Shown here: positions 10,423 to 19,188 of the stretch, in pieces
Numbering within the stretch: position 1 is the stretch's first letter
Layout: each line of letters begins with the position of its first letter
Origin: Streptomyces misionensis
GTDB taxonomy: Bacteria; Actinomycetota; Actinomycetes; Streptomycetales; Streptomycetaceae
Direction of reading: 5' to 3'
Length of the DNA stretch: 64,000 nucleotides
Assembly: GCF_900104815.1 (NCBI RefSeq)
Contig: NZ_FNTD01000004.1
Location: forward strand, 3,178,501-3,242,500
The notes under the pieces: generated by a model
Database searches by the model: none
What the model saw: the letters and a program-made list of their open reading frames with translations, nothing else
Told to the model about the DNA's origin: nothing
Program-made: the position numbers and the translations under genes

Positions 10423-10845
10423 TCAGTAGGCGGCGACGACCTTGACCTCCTCCTCGGTGACCTCACCGTCCACGATGCGGAAGGAACGGAACTGGAACTC
10501 GCCCAGGCCGTCGGTGTCCGCGGTGGAGACCAGGACGTAGTGGGCGCCGGGCTCGTTGGCGTAGGAGATGTCGGTGCGCGAGGGGTGGGCCTCGGTCGCG
10601 GTGTGCGAGTGGTAGATGACCACCGGCTCCTCGTCGCGGTCGTCCAGCTCGCGGTAGAGCTTGAGCAGATCGCCCGAGTCGAACTCGTAGAAGGTGGGCG
10701 ACATGGCCGCGTTCAGCATGGGGATGAAACGCTCGGGGCGGTCCGAACCGGCCGGACCGGCGACGACGCCGCACGCCTCGTCGGGGTGGTCCTTGCGGGC
10801 GTGGGCGACGATCTGGTCGTACAGCGCCTGGGTGATGGTCAGCAT
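10423..10845 (-). CDS. mec: CysO-cysteine isopeptidase, JAMM metalloprotease
   Basis: This 140-residue zinc metalloprotease has the JAB1/MPN fold. The complete JAMM motif is His79-x-His81-x7-Ser89-x2-Asp92, and an upstream acidic ligand lies in the N-terminal PDEACGVV segment. In mycobacteria Mec releases cysteine from the CysO-cysteine adduct made by CysM. Here it may also trim the Met-Arg tail of CysO. The start MLTITQALYDQ is chosen because upstream in-frame sequence is non-family. The gene order mec, cysO, cysM is that of Rv1334-Rv1336. A 162-base gap containing the leader ORF separates it from cysO, so cysO-cysM may have its own promoter. Confidence 0.9.
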   Translation of the reverse strand: MLTITQALYDQIVAHARKDHPDEACGVVAGPAGSDRPERFIPMLNAAMSPTFYEFDSGDLLKLYRELDDRDEEPVVIYHSHTATEAHPSRTDISYANEPGAHYVLVSTADTDGLGEFQFRSFRIVDGEVTEEEVKVVAAY

Positions 10846-10926
10846 GCTCGTCAGGATAAGCACAGGGCCGCCCCGTACCGATGGGTGGTACGAGGCGGCC
10901 CGCATGCCGGACGTCCTGAGCGGCGA

Positions 10927-10957
10927 CCGCCGGGGGCGCCACGAGTGCTCCCGGCGG
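10927..10957 (-). terminator. Amino-acid permease terminator
   Basis: CCGCCGGGGGC and GCTCCCGGCGG form an 11-bp stem with one mismatch (arms 10927-10937 and 10947-10957), 35 bases after the permease stop. Confidence 0.6.
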
Positions 10958-10991
10958 CCGGACGTCCCGGGGAGGGGTCCCGGCGGTGGCG

Positions 10992-12425
10992 TCAGCGCTT
11001 GGCGAAGGCCGAGGCCTCCGGGTTGCGGCGCTTGAGCACCGCGTACGAGATGCCGAGGATCAGACCCCACAGCGGCGCGCAGTACAGCGAGACCCGGGCG
11101 TCCTTGTCGATGCCCATCAGCACGATCACCATGCCGATGAACAGCAGCGCGAAGACGCTGGCGTACGGGGCGCCGGGGGCCCGGAACTCCGAGCGGGGCA
11201 GGACGCCGCGGTCCGACAGCCGCCGGTAGCGGATGTGGCAGATCAGGATGACGATCCACGCCCACATGCCGGAGATGGTCGCGAAGGAGACCACGTAGTC
11301 GAACGCCTTGCCCGGCCACTGGTAGTTGATCCAGACGCCCACGAGCATCAGCGCGGCGGAGAACGTGGTGCCGACCAGCGGCGTACCGCTCGGTGTCAGC
11401 TTGGTGAAGAACTTCGGACCCTGGCTGTTGAGCGCGAGGTCGCGCAGCATCCGGCCGGTGGAGTACATGCCGGAGTTGCAGGAGGACAGCGCGGCCGTGA
11501 GGACCACGAAGTTGACGATGCCGGCGCCGACGGACAGGCCCATCTTCTGGAAGGCGGCGACGAAGGGGCTCACCCCGGCGTGGAACTCGGTCCACGGCAC
11601 CACCGACAGGATCATGATCAGGGCGCCGACGTAGAAGACGGCGATGCGCCACGGCACGGTGTTGATCGCCTTCGGCAGCACCTTGCGCGGGTCCTTGGAC
11701 TCGCCCGCGGTCACGCCGACCAGTTCGACGGCGAGGAAGGCGAACATGACCATCTGGAGCGTCATCAGGGTGCCGCCGACGCCATGCGGGAAGAAGCCGC
11801 CCTCGTTCCACAGGTGGCCCACCGAGGCGGTCTTGCCCGCGTCGGAGAAGCCGAGCGTCAGGATGCCCGCGCAGATCAGGATCATGCCGATGATGGCGGT
11901 CACCTTGACCATGGAGAACCAGAACTCCAGCTCGCCGAAGAGCTTCACGGAGATCAGGTTGGCGGCGTAGAGCACGATGGTGAAGATCAGGGCCGAGGCC
12001 CACTGCGGTATGGAGAACCAGTACGTCATGTACGCGGCCGCGGCGGTGACCTCGGTGATGCCGGTGACCACCCAGAACAGCCAGTACGTCCAACCGGTGA
12101 CGAAGCCCGCGAACGGGCCGATGAACTCGCGCGCGTACTCCGAGAAGGAGCCGGAGACCGGGCGGTACATCAGCAGCTCGCCGAGCGCCCGCATGATCAG
12201 GAAGATGACGAAGCCCGCGATGGCGTACGCCAGGATCAGACTCGGTCCGGCCTTGGAGATGCCCTTGCCCGCGCCGAGGAACAGACCGGTGCCGATGGCA
12301 CCGCCGATGGCGATCATCTGGATCTGCCGGGACCCGAGCCCCCGCTGATACCCCTCGCCCTCGCCGCCTTCCGCCCGCACGGCGTCCTGGCCGTCGGGAT
12401 GCTGGTCGACCTGCGCTGAGGTCAT
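10992..12425 (-). CDS. APC-family amino acid permease
   Basis: This 477-residue inner-membrane protein has about 12 TM segments. It shows the APC-superfamily/AAT-family signature in TM1 (GGAIGTGLFLGAGKGISKAGPS) and the EL-x-x-YRPVSGSF motif in TM2-3, typical of proton-driven amino acid importers such as AnsP, AroP or CycA. ATG 12425 (MTSAQVDQHP) has a GAAAGG 10 bases upstream; ATG 12446 has none. Substrate cannot be told from sequence. In mycobacteria the genes next to clpS and mec lack this permease, so it appears to be an insertion into a conserved block. A 27-bp palindrome upstream may be an operator. Confidence 0.88.
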   Translation of the reverse strand: MTSAQVDQHPDGQDAVRAEGGEGEGYQRGLGSRQIQMIAIGGAIGTGLFLGAGKGISKAGPSLILAYAIAGFVIFLIMRALGELLMYRPVSGSFSEYAREFIGPFAGFVTGWTYWLFWVVTGITEVTAAAAYMTYWFSIPQWASALIFTIVLYAANLISVKLFGELEFWFSMVKVTAIIGMILICAGILTLGFSDAGKTASVGHLWNEGGFFPHGVGGTLMTLQMVMFAFLAVELVGVTAGESKDPRKVLPKAINTVPWRIAVFYVGALIMILSVVPWTEFHAGVSPFVAAFQKMGLSVGAGIVNFVVLTAALSSCNSGMYSTGRMLRDLALNSQGPKFFTKLTPSGTPLVGTTFSAALMLVGVWINYQWPGKAFDYVVSFATISGMWAWIVILICHIRYRRLSDRGVLPRSEFRAPGAPYASVFALLFIGMVIVLMGIDKDARVSLYCAPLWGLILGISYAVLKRRNPEASAFAKR

Positions 12426-12743
12426 TCTTGGTGCGCCTTTCTCCATTCCGACCCGGGCCTTCGTCGGCCTCGGACCGGATCACGATCCCCCCGGATTGAT
12501 GGAGTTGTTGCCTGGCCGACGGTCGTCGGCTCGGTGGCGCACCCGGCCGAACGTGGGTGGTGTTCGCCGGGCGGTCGTGAAGATTTATCACGACCGCAAC
12601 ACTGATCACCCTGATCGATTGTGATGCAAGGCACAGGTAGAAGCAGACAAATAGCGTCCGAACGAGGCAAACCCGGCCGCAACGGTGACGGGATCGTTAT
12701 CCGGATTTGAGCGTCCGCTGAGCGAACCGCAGATCGGGCAGGA
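12426..12743. other. Permease promoter region
   Basis: This 318-base gap between DUF2017 and the permease contains the palindrome listed separately and an AT-richer stretch around 12580-12660 that probably holds the permease promoter. No gene is supported. Confidence 0.6.
12571..12597. promoter_or_regulatory. 27-bp palindrome upstream of permease
   Basis: GCGGTCGTGA (12571-12580) and TCACGACCGC (12588-12597) are perfect 10-bp inverted arms around the AT-rich spacer AGATTTA. The site is 146 bases before the permease start. The AT spacer and full symmetry suggest a dimeric regulator site, though an RNA hairpin in the leader is possible. Confidence 0.55.
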
Positions 12744-13349
12744 TCAGGGCATAAGGGTCGACACCAGGGTCTCCTGGAGTCCGCCCAGCCACAGATAGGC
12801 CATCACCATCGGCTTGCGCGGGTCCTCGTCCGGCAGCCGGTACAGCAGCTCGGTGTCGTCCTCGTCGGTGATCTCCAGCCGGGCACCGATCGCGAGGCGC
12901 AGATCGTTGAGGGAGTTCAGCCAGCGCCGGGACTCCTCGGGAGTCAGCTTCAGCACCGCGCCGCCCTCGTCCACCGGGGCGAGCGCGTCCAGGCTGCGGA
13001 TCACCGCGAGCGCGTTCTCCCGCTTGCCGGCCCGCAGGTCGTTCTCGGTGTAGCGGCGGAACTCGGCGGAGTGCGCCCGGCGCTCCTCGGCCTGGGCGGG
13101 CGAGTCCGGGGCCTTCTCCGGGTCGCTGTAGGCGTCCGGGAAGAGCCGGCGCAGCACCGGGTCGGCGGGCGGCTCGCTCGGCCCCTCGGCGAACAGCTCC
13201 GCGAGCGGATCGGCGGGGGCGTCCGCGCCGGGACCCGGGCCGATCAGCTCCAGGAGCTGGACGGCCAGCGATCGGATGATCGAGATCTCGACGTCGTCGA
13301 GCGCGACGGCCGCGCCGCCGCCGGGGAGCGGTTCGAAATGTCCGGGCAT
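12744..13349 (-). CDS. DUF2017 protein
   Basis: This 201-residue soluble, acidic protein begins MPGHFEPLPGG and includes the segments ISIIRSLAVQLLELI and RRWLNSLNDLRLAIG that mark the DUF2017 family. No catalytic residue pattern is evident. It starts 13 bases after clpS and is very likely co-transcribed with it. The clpS-DUF2017 pair is conserved across actinobacteria (Rv1331-Rv1332), suggesting a role linked to Clp proteolysis, but its function is not known to me. Confidence 0.85.
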   Translation of the reverse strand: MPGHFEPLPGGGAAVALDDVEISIIRSLAVQLLELIGPGPGADAPADPLAELFAEGPSEPPADPVLRRLFPDAYSDPEKAPDSPAQAEERRAHSAEFRRYTENDLRAGKRENALAVIRSLDALAPVDEGGAVLKLTPEESRRWLNSLNDLRLAIGARLEITDEDDTELLYRLPDEDPRKPMVMAYLWLGGLQETLVSTLMP

Positions 13350-13362
13350 GTAAGTGGGTTCG

Positions 13363-13680
13363 CTACTTCCGGTCCTGCTGCAGGGTGGCCCACAGTCCGT
13401 AGCCGTGCATGGCCTGCACGTCGCGTTCCATCTCCTCGCGGCTTCCGCTGGAGACGACCGCCCGGCCCTTGTGGTGGACGTCGAGCATGAGCTTGGTGGC
13501 CTTGTCCTTGGGGTAGCCGAAGTACGTCTGGAAGACGTACGTCACATAGCTCATGAGGTTCACCGGGTCGTTGTGCACGATGGTGACCCAGGGGACGTCG
13601 GGCTCGGGTACGGCGAAGACCTCCTCCGCCGACTCGGTGCGTTCGATCTCTACGGGCGCGGGTGACGTCACAGTGACCAT
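13363..13680 (-). CDS. clpS: ClpS, ClpAP/ClpCP adaptor for N-degrons
   Basis: This 105-residue adaptor binds N-degron substrates and delivers them to the Clp unfoldase. The core [20 protein letters not shown] includes the HNDPVN motif that contacts the substrate amino terminus. The following [19 protein letters not shown] and GLWATLQ segments complete the ClpS fold. ATG 13680 is preferred over an in-frame GTG at 13707 by length (family about 100 residues). The gene is divergent from pncB across only 56 bases, so the two promoters must overlap or abut. DUF2017 follows. Confidence 0.92.
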   Translation of the reverse strand: MVTVTSPAPVEIERTESAEEVFAVPEPDVPWVTIVHNDPVNLMSYVTYVFQTYFGYPKDKATKLMLDVHHKGRAVVSSGSREEMERDVQAMHGYGLWATLQQDRK

Positions 13681-13736
13681 GCTGCCACGCGCCCCGGAAA
13701 TCGTCACACTGACGAGATGGGGTTACCCTACTCGAC

Positions 13737-15083
13737 ATGAACACAGCGGACCTTGGGCTGCCGGTGGATGTTCCGTCGACGGCGCTCTTCACGGACCAGT
13801 ACGAGCTGACGATGCTGCAGGCCGCCCTGAAAGCGGGCACGGCCGACCGGCGGAGCGTGTTCGAGGTCTTCACCCGGCGGCTGCCCGACGGGCGGCGCTA
13901 CGGCGTCGTCGCGGGCACCGGACGCGTCCTGGACGCGGTGGAGAACTTCCGCTTCGACGAGGGCGTCCTGCGCTTCCTGCGCGAGCAGCGGATCGTCGAC
14001 GAGGAGACCCTGCGGTGGCTGGCCGGCTACCGGTTCACCGGGGACATCTGGGGCTACCCGGAGGGCGAGGTGTACTTCCCCGGCTCCCCGATCATGCGCG
14101 TGGAGGGCAGCTTCGCCGAGTGCGTGCTCCTGGAGACGGTGATCCTCTCCATCCTCAACCACGACTCGGCCATCGCGGCCGCCGCCTCCCGGATGGCCTC
14201 CGCGGCCGGTGACCGCCCGCTGATCGAGATGGGTGCCCGCCGCACCCACGAGCTGGCGGCCGTCGCCGCCGCGCGCGCCGCCTACGTGGGCGGCTTCGCC
14301 ACCACCTCCGACCTCGCGGCCGGCTTCCGGTACGGCATCCCGACCGTCGGCACCTCCGCGCACGCCTTCACCCTGCTGCACGACCGCGAGCGGGACGCCT
14401 TCCGGGCCCAGGTGGACGCCCTCGGCTCGGACACCACGCTGCTGGTGGACACCTACGACGTCACCGAGGCGGTCCGCACGGCGGTGGAGGTCGCCGGCCC
14501 CGGGCTGGGCGCGGTCCGCATCGACTCCGGCGACCTGCTGCTGGTCGCCCACCGGGTCCGCCAGCAGCTGGACGAGCTGGGCGCGACCGGCACCAAGATC
14601 GTGGTCACCTCCGACCTGGACGAGTACGCCATCGCCTCGCTGGCCGCCGCGCCGGTGGACGCGTACGGGGTGGGCACCCAGCTGGTCACCGGTTCCGGGC
14701 ACCCGACCGCGTCCATGGTCTACAAGCTGGTCGCCCGCGCAAAGACCGCCGACCCGGGGGCGCCGCTGGTGCCGGTGGCCAAGAAGTCCAGCGGCGGCAA
14801 GATCTCCGTCGGGGGCCGCAAGTGGGCGGCGCGCAGGGTGGACGCGGACGGAGTGGCCGAGGCCGAGGTCGTGGGCACCGGGCCGGTGCCGGCCGAGCTG
14901 GCCGACCGGCAGCTGCTGGTGCGGCTGGTCGAGGGCGGCACGGTCGTGGCCCGCGAGCCGCTGGACGTGCCCCGGGACCGGCACATCGCCGCCCGCGCCA
15001 ACCTCCCGCTGTCCGCGACGCAGCTGTCGCGGGGGGAGCCGGTGCTGCCGACGGAGTACCTGCACGAGCGCTCGGGCAGCTAG
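13737..15083 (+). CDS. pncB: Nicotinate phosphoribosyltransferase
   Basis: This 448-residue enzyme of NAD salvage converts nicotinate, PRPP and ATP to nicotinate mononucleotide. Family features are the TDQYELTMLQAAL N-terminal motif, the autophosphorylated-His region of GTSAHAFTLLHDRE, and the PRPP-binding IDSGDLLLVAHRVR segment followed by KIVVTSDLDEYAI. The gene is divergent from clpS as in M. tuberculosis pncB1-Rv1331. pncA follows 86 bases downstream on the same strand, placing nicotinamide deamidation and nicotinate recycling together. Confidence 0.93.
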   Translation: MNTADLGLPVDVPSTALFTDQYELTMLQAALKAGTADRRSVFEVFTRRLPDGRRYGVVAGTGRVLDAVENFRFDEGVLRFLREQRIVDEETLRWLAGYRFTGDIWGYPEGEVYFPGSPIMRVEGSFAECVLLETVILSILNHDSAIAAAASRMASAAGDRPLIEMGARRTHELAAVAAARAAYVGGFATTSDLAAGFRYGIPTVGTSAHAFTLLHDRERDAFRAQVDALGSDTTLLVDTYDVTEAVRTAVEVAGPGLGAVRIDSGDLLLVAHRVRQQLDELGATGTKIVVTSDLDEYAIASLAAAPVDAYGVGTQLVTGSGHPTASMVYKLVARAKTADPGAPLVPVAKKSSGGKISVGGRKWAARRVDADGVAEAEVVGTGPVPAELADRQLLVRLVEGGTVVAREPLDVPRDRHIAARANLPLSATQLSRGEPVLPTEYLHERSGS

Positions 15084-15169
15084 TGCCGGACCGCCGTCGC
15101 CTCCCTCTCCCCTACGGGCCCGTAACTCTCTAGGCTCGGATACTTCACCGCCGTTCGAAGGACACCACC

Positions 15170-15763
15170 ATGCGCCGCGCCTTGATCGTCGTAGACGTGC
15201 AGAACGACTTCTGCGAGGGAGGCAGCCTCGCGGTGGCCGGTGGTGCCGACGTGGCCGCCGCCGTCACCGAGCTGATCGGCCAGGCGGCGGGCACCGGGTA
15301 CCGCCATGTGGTGGCCACCCGCGACCACCACATCGCGCCCGGCGGCCACTTCGCGGACGACCCCGACTACGTCCGCTCCTGGCCCGCGCACTGCGTCGCG
15401 GGCACCGAGGGGGTGGGCTTCCACCCGAACTTCGCCCCGGCGGTCGCCTCCGGCGCGATCGACGCGGTCTTCGACAAGGGCGCCTACTCGGCCGCCTACA
15501 GCGGCTTCGAGGGCAGTGACGAGAACGGCACCGCCCTCGCCGACTGGCTGCGCGCCCGGGACGTCGAGGAGGTCGACGTGGTGGGCATCGCCACGGACCA
15601 CTGCGTCCGCGCCACCGCCCTGGACGCGGCGCGGGAGGGCTTTCGCACCACCGTCCTGCTCGACCTGACGGCCGGGGTCTCGGCGGAGACGACCGAGCGC
15701 GCCCTGGAGGAGCTGCGGGCGGCCGGCGTGGAGCTGACCGGCAAGCCGGTGCTGGGCGGCTGA
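15170..15763 (+). CDS. pncA: Nicotinamidase
   Basis: This 197-residue isochorismatase-fold amidase hydrolyses nicotinamide to nicotinate. The catalytic triad is visible as Asp9 (VVDVQNDF), Lys103 (FDKGAYS) and Cys145 (TDHCVRATA). Metal ligands are expected in RDHHIAPGGHFADD (Asp52, His54 region) and near His75. The length is typical of bacterial PncA. AAGGACACCACC precedes the ATG. Downstream of pncB, it supplies the substrate for that enzyme. The gene converges on a small hypothetical gene across a GC-rich hairpin. Confidence 0.93.
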   Translation: MRRALIVVDVQNDFCEGGSLAVAGGADVAAAVTELIGQAAGTGYRHVVATRDHHIAPGGHFADDPDYVRSWPAHCVAGTEGVGFHPNFAPAVASGAIDAVFDKGAYSAAYSGFEGSDENGTALADWLRARDVEEVDVVGIATDHCVRATALDAAREGFRTTVLLDLTAGVSAETTERALEELRAAGVELTGKPVLGG

Positions 15764-15772
15764 GCCCGGCGG

Positions 15773-15796
15773 GCGCCGGGCCCCGCCGCCCGGCGC
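15773..15796. terminator. Convergent terminator pncA / hypothetical gene
   Basis: GCGCCGGGC and GCCCGGCGC (15773-15781, 15788-15796) form a 9-bp stem with a 6-base loop. The right arm overlaps the last base of the opposing stop codon. Confidence 0.65.
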
Positions 15797-16119
15797 TACC
15801 GCGCCACCGCAGCGCCGCGCAGCAGCGCCCGGATCGGGTGCCACAGCTCGGTCATGACACCGTTGTCCCCCGGGGCGGGGGTAGTGCGCCATATCAGGCC
15901 GTCCGGATGGTGCAGCACCGCCGTGATCTCGTCCGGCGTCGGCGGAGCCGTGTTGCCGCGGAGGTAGACCGCGCGCAGGCCCAGATTGCGGAGCCGGGTC
16001 AGGGCCCGGGCCCGGTTGCGGGCGTGCACCAGGACACGCACCCCGGCGGCGTCGTACGGCAGGTTCAGCGCGACGACAACGGTGCCGTTCGGCAGTTTGC
16101 TAAAGCCTCCAGCGGCCAT
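15796..16119 (-). CDS. Conserved hypothetical protein, 107 aa
   Basis: I do not recognise the family. The protein is small, basic and soluble. It has an N-terminal beta-like segment (NGTVVVALNLPYDAAGVRVLV), an Arg-rich stretch (HARNRARALTRLRNLGLRAVYL), and a C-terminal part with Trp and His residues (GLIWRTTP, ELWHPIRALL). There is no signal peptide. The start is ATG 16119. It is separated from the upstream M6 peptidase gene by a strong terminator, so it has its own promoter in the AT-richer stretch 16130-16180. Confidence 0.7.
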   Translation of the reverse strand: MAAGGFSKLPNGTVVVALNLPYDAAGVRVLVHARNRARALTRLRNLGLRAVYLRGNTAPPTPDEITAVLHHPDGLIWRTTPAPGDNGVMTELWHPIRALLRGAAVAR

Positions 16120-16180
16120 GCGGTCACATCCCCGTTTCGTTCGGTGTCAATAAGAGAGCCACAGAACGCACCTAAACACG

Positions 16181-16214
16181 ATCGGCGGCAACCCGCCAAG
16201 GGGTTGCCGCCGAT
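16181..16214 (-). terminator. M6 peptidase terminator
   Basis: Perfect 14-bp arms ATCGGCGGCAACCC (16181-16194) and its complement (16201-16214) with a 6-base loop, 26 bases after the peptidase stop. Confidence 0.9.
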
Positions 16215-16240
16215 ACGCGTCTGACCTGCGAAGATGCGGA

Positions 16241-18595
16241 CTACTTCACTGCGGGTCCGACCTTCACGGAGATCGTCGAGCCGTCCTTGGCCTCGTGGAC
16301 GATCGAGATCTTGGTGTTGGTGTCAGTTACCTTCACCGCACCGCTCGGGTTCGCCGGGTCGTAGTACGTGTTCGCGTGGTCGTCGAAGACCGAGACGCCC
16401 TTGGACGGCTTGACCGTCGTCGCGACGTCCGCCTTGTGCAGCGTGATGCCGTCCGTGCCGTAGAGGCTGAAGGGCGAGTCGTACGCCTGCATCCGGTTGC
16501 GCAGCAGCGTGCCGTCGGCCCACCGCAGCGCCGTCGGGTGGGAGTCGACCGGGAGGATCAGACCGCTGCCCGGGTGGTCCTTCACGTTGGTGTTGTTGTC
16601 GGCCTGGGAGGTGTCCCACTTCCAGATCAACAGGCCGTTCTGGTACGGGTAGTGCTCCACCCAGTCGGGCCGCGCCGCGGAACCGAAGTTGTACGGGCCG
16701 GTCTTGAGCGTGGTGTCGTACGACACGTACTGCCGGTTCTCGGCGATGTAGTACTGCGGGTAGTCCTTGGTGAAGGACGCCCCGATGCGGGAGAAGCCGC
16801 TCGCGCTCCAGGCGGCGTCCGCCGTCTCGGCGTTGTCCGAGAAGAGCGGGGTGCCGTCGGCGGTCACGGTGATCTCGTCGGCGGTGAAGCCGTTCTCCGC
16901 GACGCCGCCGTCGGTGACGTAGCGGAAGCGGAGCTGGATCTTCTGCCCGGCGTACGCGCTCAGGTCGTAGGACAGCTTCTGGTTCTTCTCCGAGAAGCCG
17001 GTCAGCGCGGGCGCGCCGCTGGCGTCACGCGGGATGGCCTTGCCGTCCGCCGTGCCGTCCACGGCCGTCCACTTGGCGCCGCCGTCGGTGGACACCTCGG
17101 TGTAGAGGTAGTCGTAGTCGGCCTCGATGGCCCACCAGCCGTCGAGCGTCAGCGCGGCGGAGGACTTGCCGGTGAGGTCGACGTCCCGGGTCAGCGTGTT
17201 CTTCAGGTCGTTGCCGCTGCCGCTCCACCACTGGGTGGCGCCCTCGGCCGGCTCGTTGATGGTGGTGGTGACCGCCTTGTCGGGCAGGCTGACCACCAGG
17301 CCCTGCTTGTTCTTGGTGTTGTACTCGGCGACGCCCAGCTTGTGCGAGGACTTGGTGCCGGCCTTGGCGGTGTCGTAGTTCAGCCAGCCCAGCTGGAGCT
17401 TGTCCCAGGCGTTCATGTCGCCGGGCAGGTCGCCGATGGCTTCCTTGCCGGTGCCGAGCCAGGAACCGGAGGACATGAGGGTCCAGAAGCCGGTGGAGTT
17501 GTCGCCGCCGTCGGTGTCGTACTCGTCCGGCAGGCCGAGGTCGTGGCCGTACTCGTGGGCGAAGACGCCGAGGCCGCCGTTCTCCGGCTGGATGGTGTAG
17601 TCGCCGACCCAGATGCCGGTGTCGCCGACCGCCGCGCCGCCCAGCTTGTTGTCCGTGGGGCCGGTGGCGCCCGCGTCGGTGCCGAAGGCGTACCAGCGGT
17701 GGGCCCAGATCGCGTCGGTGCCCTGGACGCCGCCGCCCGCGGACTCGTCCTCGCCGGCGTGGACCAGCTGGAAGTGGTCGATGTAGCCGTCGGGCTCGTT
17801 GAAGTCGCCGTCGCCGTCGTAGTCGTAGCGGTCCCACTGGTCGTACTGGGCCAGGTCCGCCTTGATGTCGGCGTCGGACTTGCCGGCCGCCTTCTGCTGG
17901 GCGACCCAGGCGTTCAGACCGTCCTTGACGACGTTCCACACGCTGGTGCAGTTGGTGGAGCCGCAGGCGTTGTTGCCGTAACGGGCCTCGTTGTAGGGCA
18001 CCTTGACCCAGTCGGAGACCTCGCCGTCCACCGAGTAGCGGCCCGAGGACTGCTTCTCGTAGTACTTCTTCAGCGACTCGGTGTTCTTGCCGGTGCCGAA
18101 GTACAGGTCCTGGAAGTGCTTCTGGTCGTAGTCCTGCTGCCAGGCCGTGGAGTTGTCGAGCTTGCGGTCCGGCGCGGCGATCGTGTTGTGCAGCGGGCCG
18201 GGGGTGCCGCCGTACTTCGGATCGGTCTTGTCGCCGAACTCCACCAGGATGGTGAAGATCTTGTCGGTCTTCTCGCGGCTCAGCTCGACGTACTTGCTCT
18301 TGCCCTTGCCGCTCTTGAGCTTGACGACCTTGGAACCGTCGCGCTCCTGCGCGGACGCCTTGCCCGCGATGACCTGGTTGAGGGCCTCGGCGCGCTGCGC
18401 CTTCTGGGTCTTGCTCAGCGGGCCGTCGAGGTCGTGCGTCTGCTGCCGCACCGGCGCCGGGTCGTGCCGGTGTACGGCGCCGGCCCCGGTCCGGGTGCTC
18501 GCCTCCGCGACGGCGAAGGTGGCGAACGTGGCGGAGGCCGCCGCGAGCGTCACACCGATCGCGGCCGCTCTGAACGTCCAGGATCTGCTGGTCAC
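16241..18595 (-). CDS. Secreted immune-inhibitor-A-type M6 metallopeptidase
   Basis: This 784-residue exported zinc peptidase starts at GTG 18595, where GGAGGAA sits 6 bases upstream. An in-frame extension to 18808 lacks family features. A signal peptide (SRSWTFRAAAIGVTLAAASA) leads into a charged propeptide. The M6 catalytic domain carries HEYGHDLGLPDEYD (zinc His347, Glu348, His351) preceded by GLGVFAHE. The C-terminal part (WWSGSGNDLKNTL, the repeated beta-sandwich DNAETADAAWSASGF, and VSYDTTLKTGPYNFG) matches the accessory domains of InhA. It is likely a secreted degradative protease of the developing mycelium. A strong terminator follows. Confidence 0.92.
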   Translation of the reverse strand: MTSRSWTFRAAAIGVTLAAASATFATFAVAEASTRTGAGAVHRHDPAPVRQQTHDLDGPLSKTQKAQRAEALNQVIAGKASAQERDGSKVVKLKSGKGKSKYVELSREKTDKIFTILVEFGDKTDPKYGGTPGPLHNTIAAPDRKLDNSTAWQQDYDQKHFQDLYFGTGKNTESLKKYYEKQSSGRYSVDGEVSDWVKVPYNEARYGNNACGSTNCTSVWNVVKDGLNAWVAQQKAAGKSDADIKADLAQYDQWDRYDYDGDGDFNEPDGYIDHFQLVHAGEDESAGGGVQGTDAIWAHRWYAFGTDAGATGPTDNKLGGAAVGDTGIWVGDYTIQPENGGLGVFAHEYGHDLGLPDEYDTDGGDNSTGFWTLMSSGSWLGTGKEAIGDLPGDMNAWDKLQLGWLNYDTAKAGTKSSHKLGVAEYNTKNKQGLVVSLPDKAVTTTINEPAEGATQWWSGSGNDLKNTLTRDVDLTGKSSAALTLDGWWAIEADYDYLYTEVSTDGGAKWTAVDGTADGKAIPRDASGAPALTGFSEKNQKLSYDLSAYAGQKIQLRFRYVTDGGVAENGFTADEITVTADGTPLFSDNAETADAAWSASGFSRIGASFTKDYPQYYIAENRQYVSYDTTLKTGPYNFGSAARPDWVEHYPYQNGLLIWKWDTSQADNNTNVKDHPGSGLILPVDSHPTALRWADGTLLRNRMQAYDSPFSLYGTDGITLHKADVATTVKPSKGVSVFDDHANTYYDPANPSGAVKVTDTNTKISIVHEAKDGSTISVKVGPAVK

Positions 18596-18930
18596 TTGAG
18601 TTCCTCCCCCGCGCCCCGCGCGCGGACAGGGGGTTCCCGTGATCGGAAGTCCGTGCGCGCATGACAAGCGCGTGTTCAAGTGACGACATTTGACTAGAGG
18701 TTTAGAAGAAAAGACAGATCTTGACTCGGTAAGGTCTGGTGCACTATGCGGAGTTGACGTCGACTTTAGGCGGGGCGTGCTTCCTGTGCGCCCCCCGTGC
18801 ACCGGCACCGTGGGTTAGGTCACGCTTACCGAGGGGTCCGCTCGGGCATGCAGGCGAGGAGAGAAGAGAGTCGAACGGCACCCGATCACCCGGTCACCCG
18901 ATCACGAAGACTTCCGAGGACACGATTGCC
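18596..18930. other. Divergent promoter region, M6 peptidase / small membrane protein
   Basis: This 335-base region has an AT-rich core at about 18680-18745, unusual for this window. Within it, TTGACT (18721-18726) followed 18 bases later by TATGCG could be a promoter toward the right. The iron-box-like element is listed separately. No gene is supported here. Confidence 0.5.
18815..18833. promoter_or_regulatory. Possible iron box (DmdR/IdeR-like)
   Basis: TTAGGTCACGCTTACCGAG matches about 13 of 19 positions of the DtxR-family consensus TTAGGTTAGGCTAACCTAA, with an intact left half TTAGGT. It lies 98 bases before the small membrane-protein gene. The right half is degraded. Confidence 0.3.
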
Positions 18931-19167
18931 ATGCCTCGTCCGACCGTCGCCCAGCTCGCCTACGGTGCGTGCACCGTGGTCTTCTCGACCCTCGCCATGC
19001 TGCTGCTGTCCCAGACGAGTTCGGGCGCCGGCATCGCCGTCATCGCCCTCGCCGCGCTCGCGCTCGGGCTGCTGGTCGCGATGACGGTGCCGGCGCCACG
19101 GGCGCGGGGCACGGAAGAGGCCGCCGGGGCGGCTCCCGAGGAGCGGCGCGTCCCGACGGCCCTGTGA
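18931..19167 (+). CDS. Small two-TM membrane protein
   Basis: The 78-residue protein has two hydrophobic helices (about residues 7-26, LAYGACTVVFSTLAMLLLS, and 33-53, GIAVIALAALALGLLVAMTV). A cytoplasmic-like acidic/Arg tail ends RRVPTAL. No domain is recognised. The chosen ATG has a CGAGGA stretch about 12 bases upstream. It converges on an RDD-family gene 21 bases away. Function unknown. Confidence 0.65.
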   Translation: MPRPTVAQLAYGACTVVFSTLAMLLLSQTSSGAGIAVIALAALALGLLVAMTVPAPRARGTEEAAGAAPEERRVPTAL

Positions 19168-19188
19168 CGCCGGCCGGTACGGCGGCGG

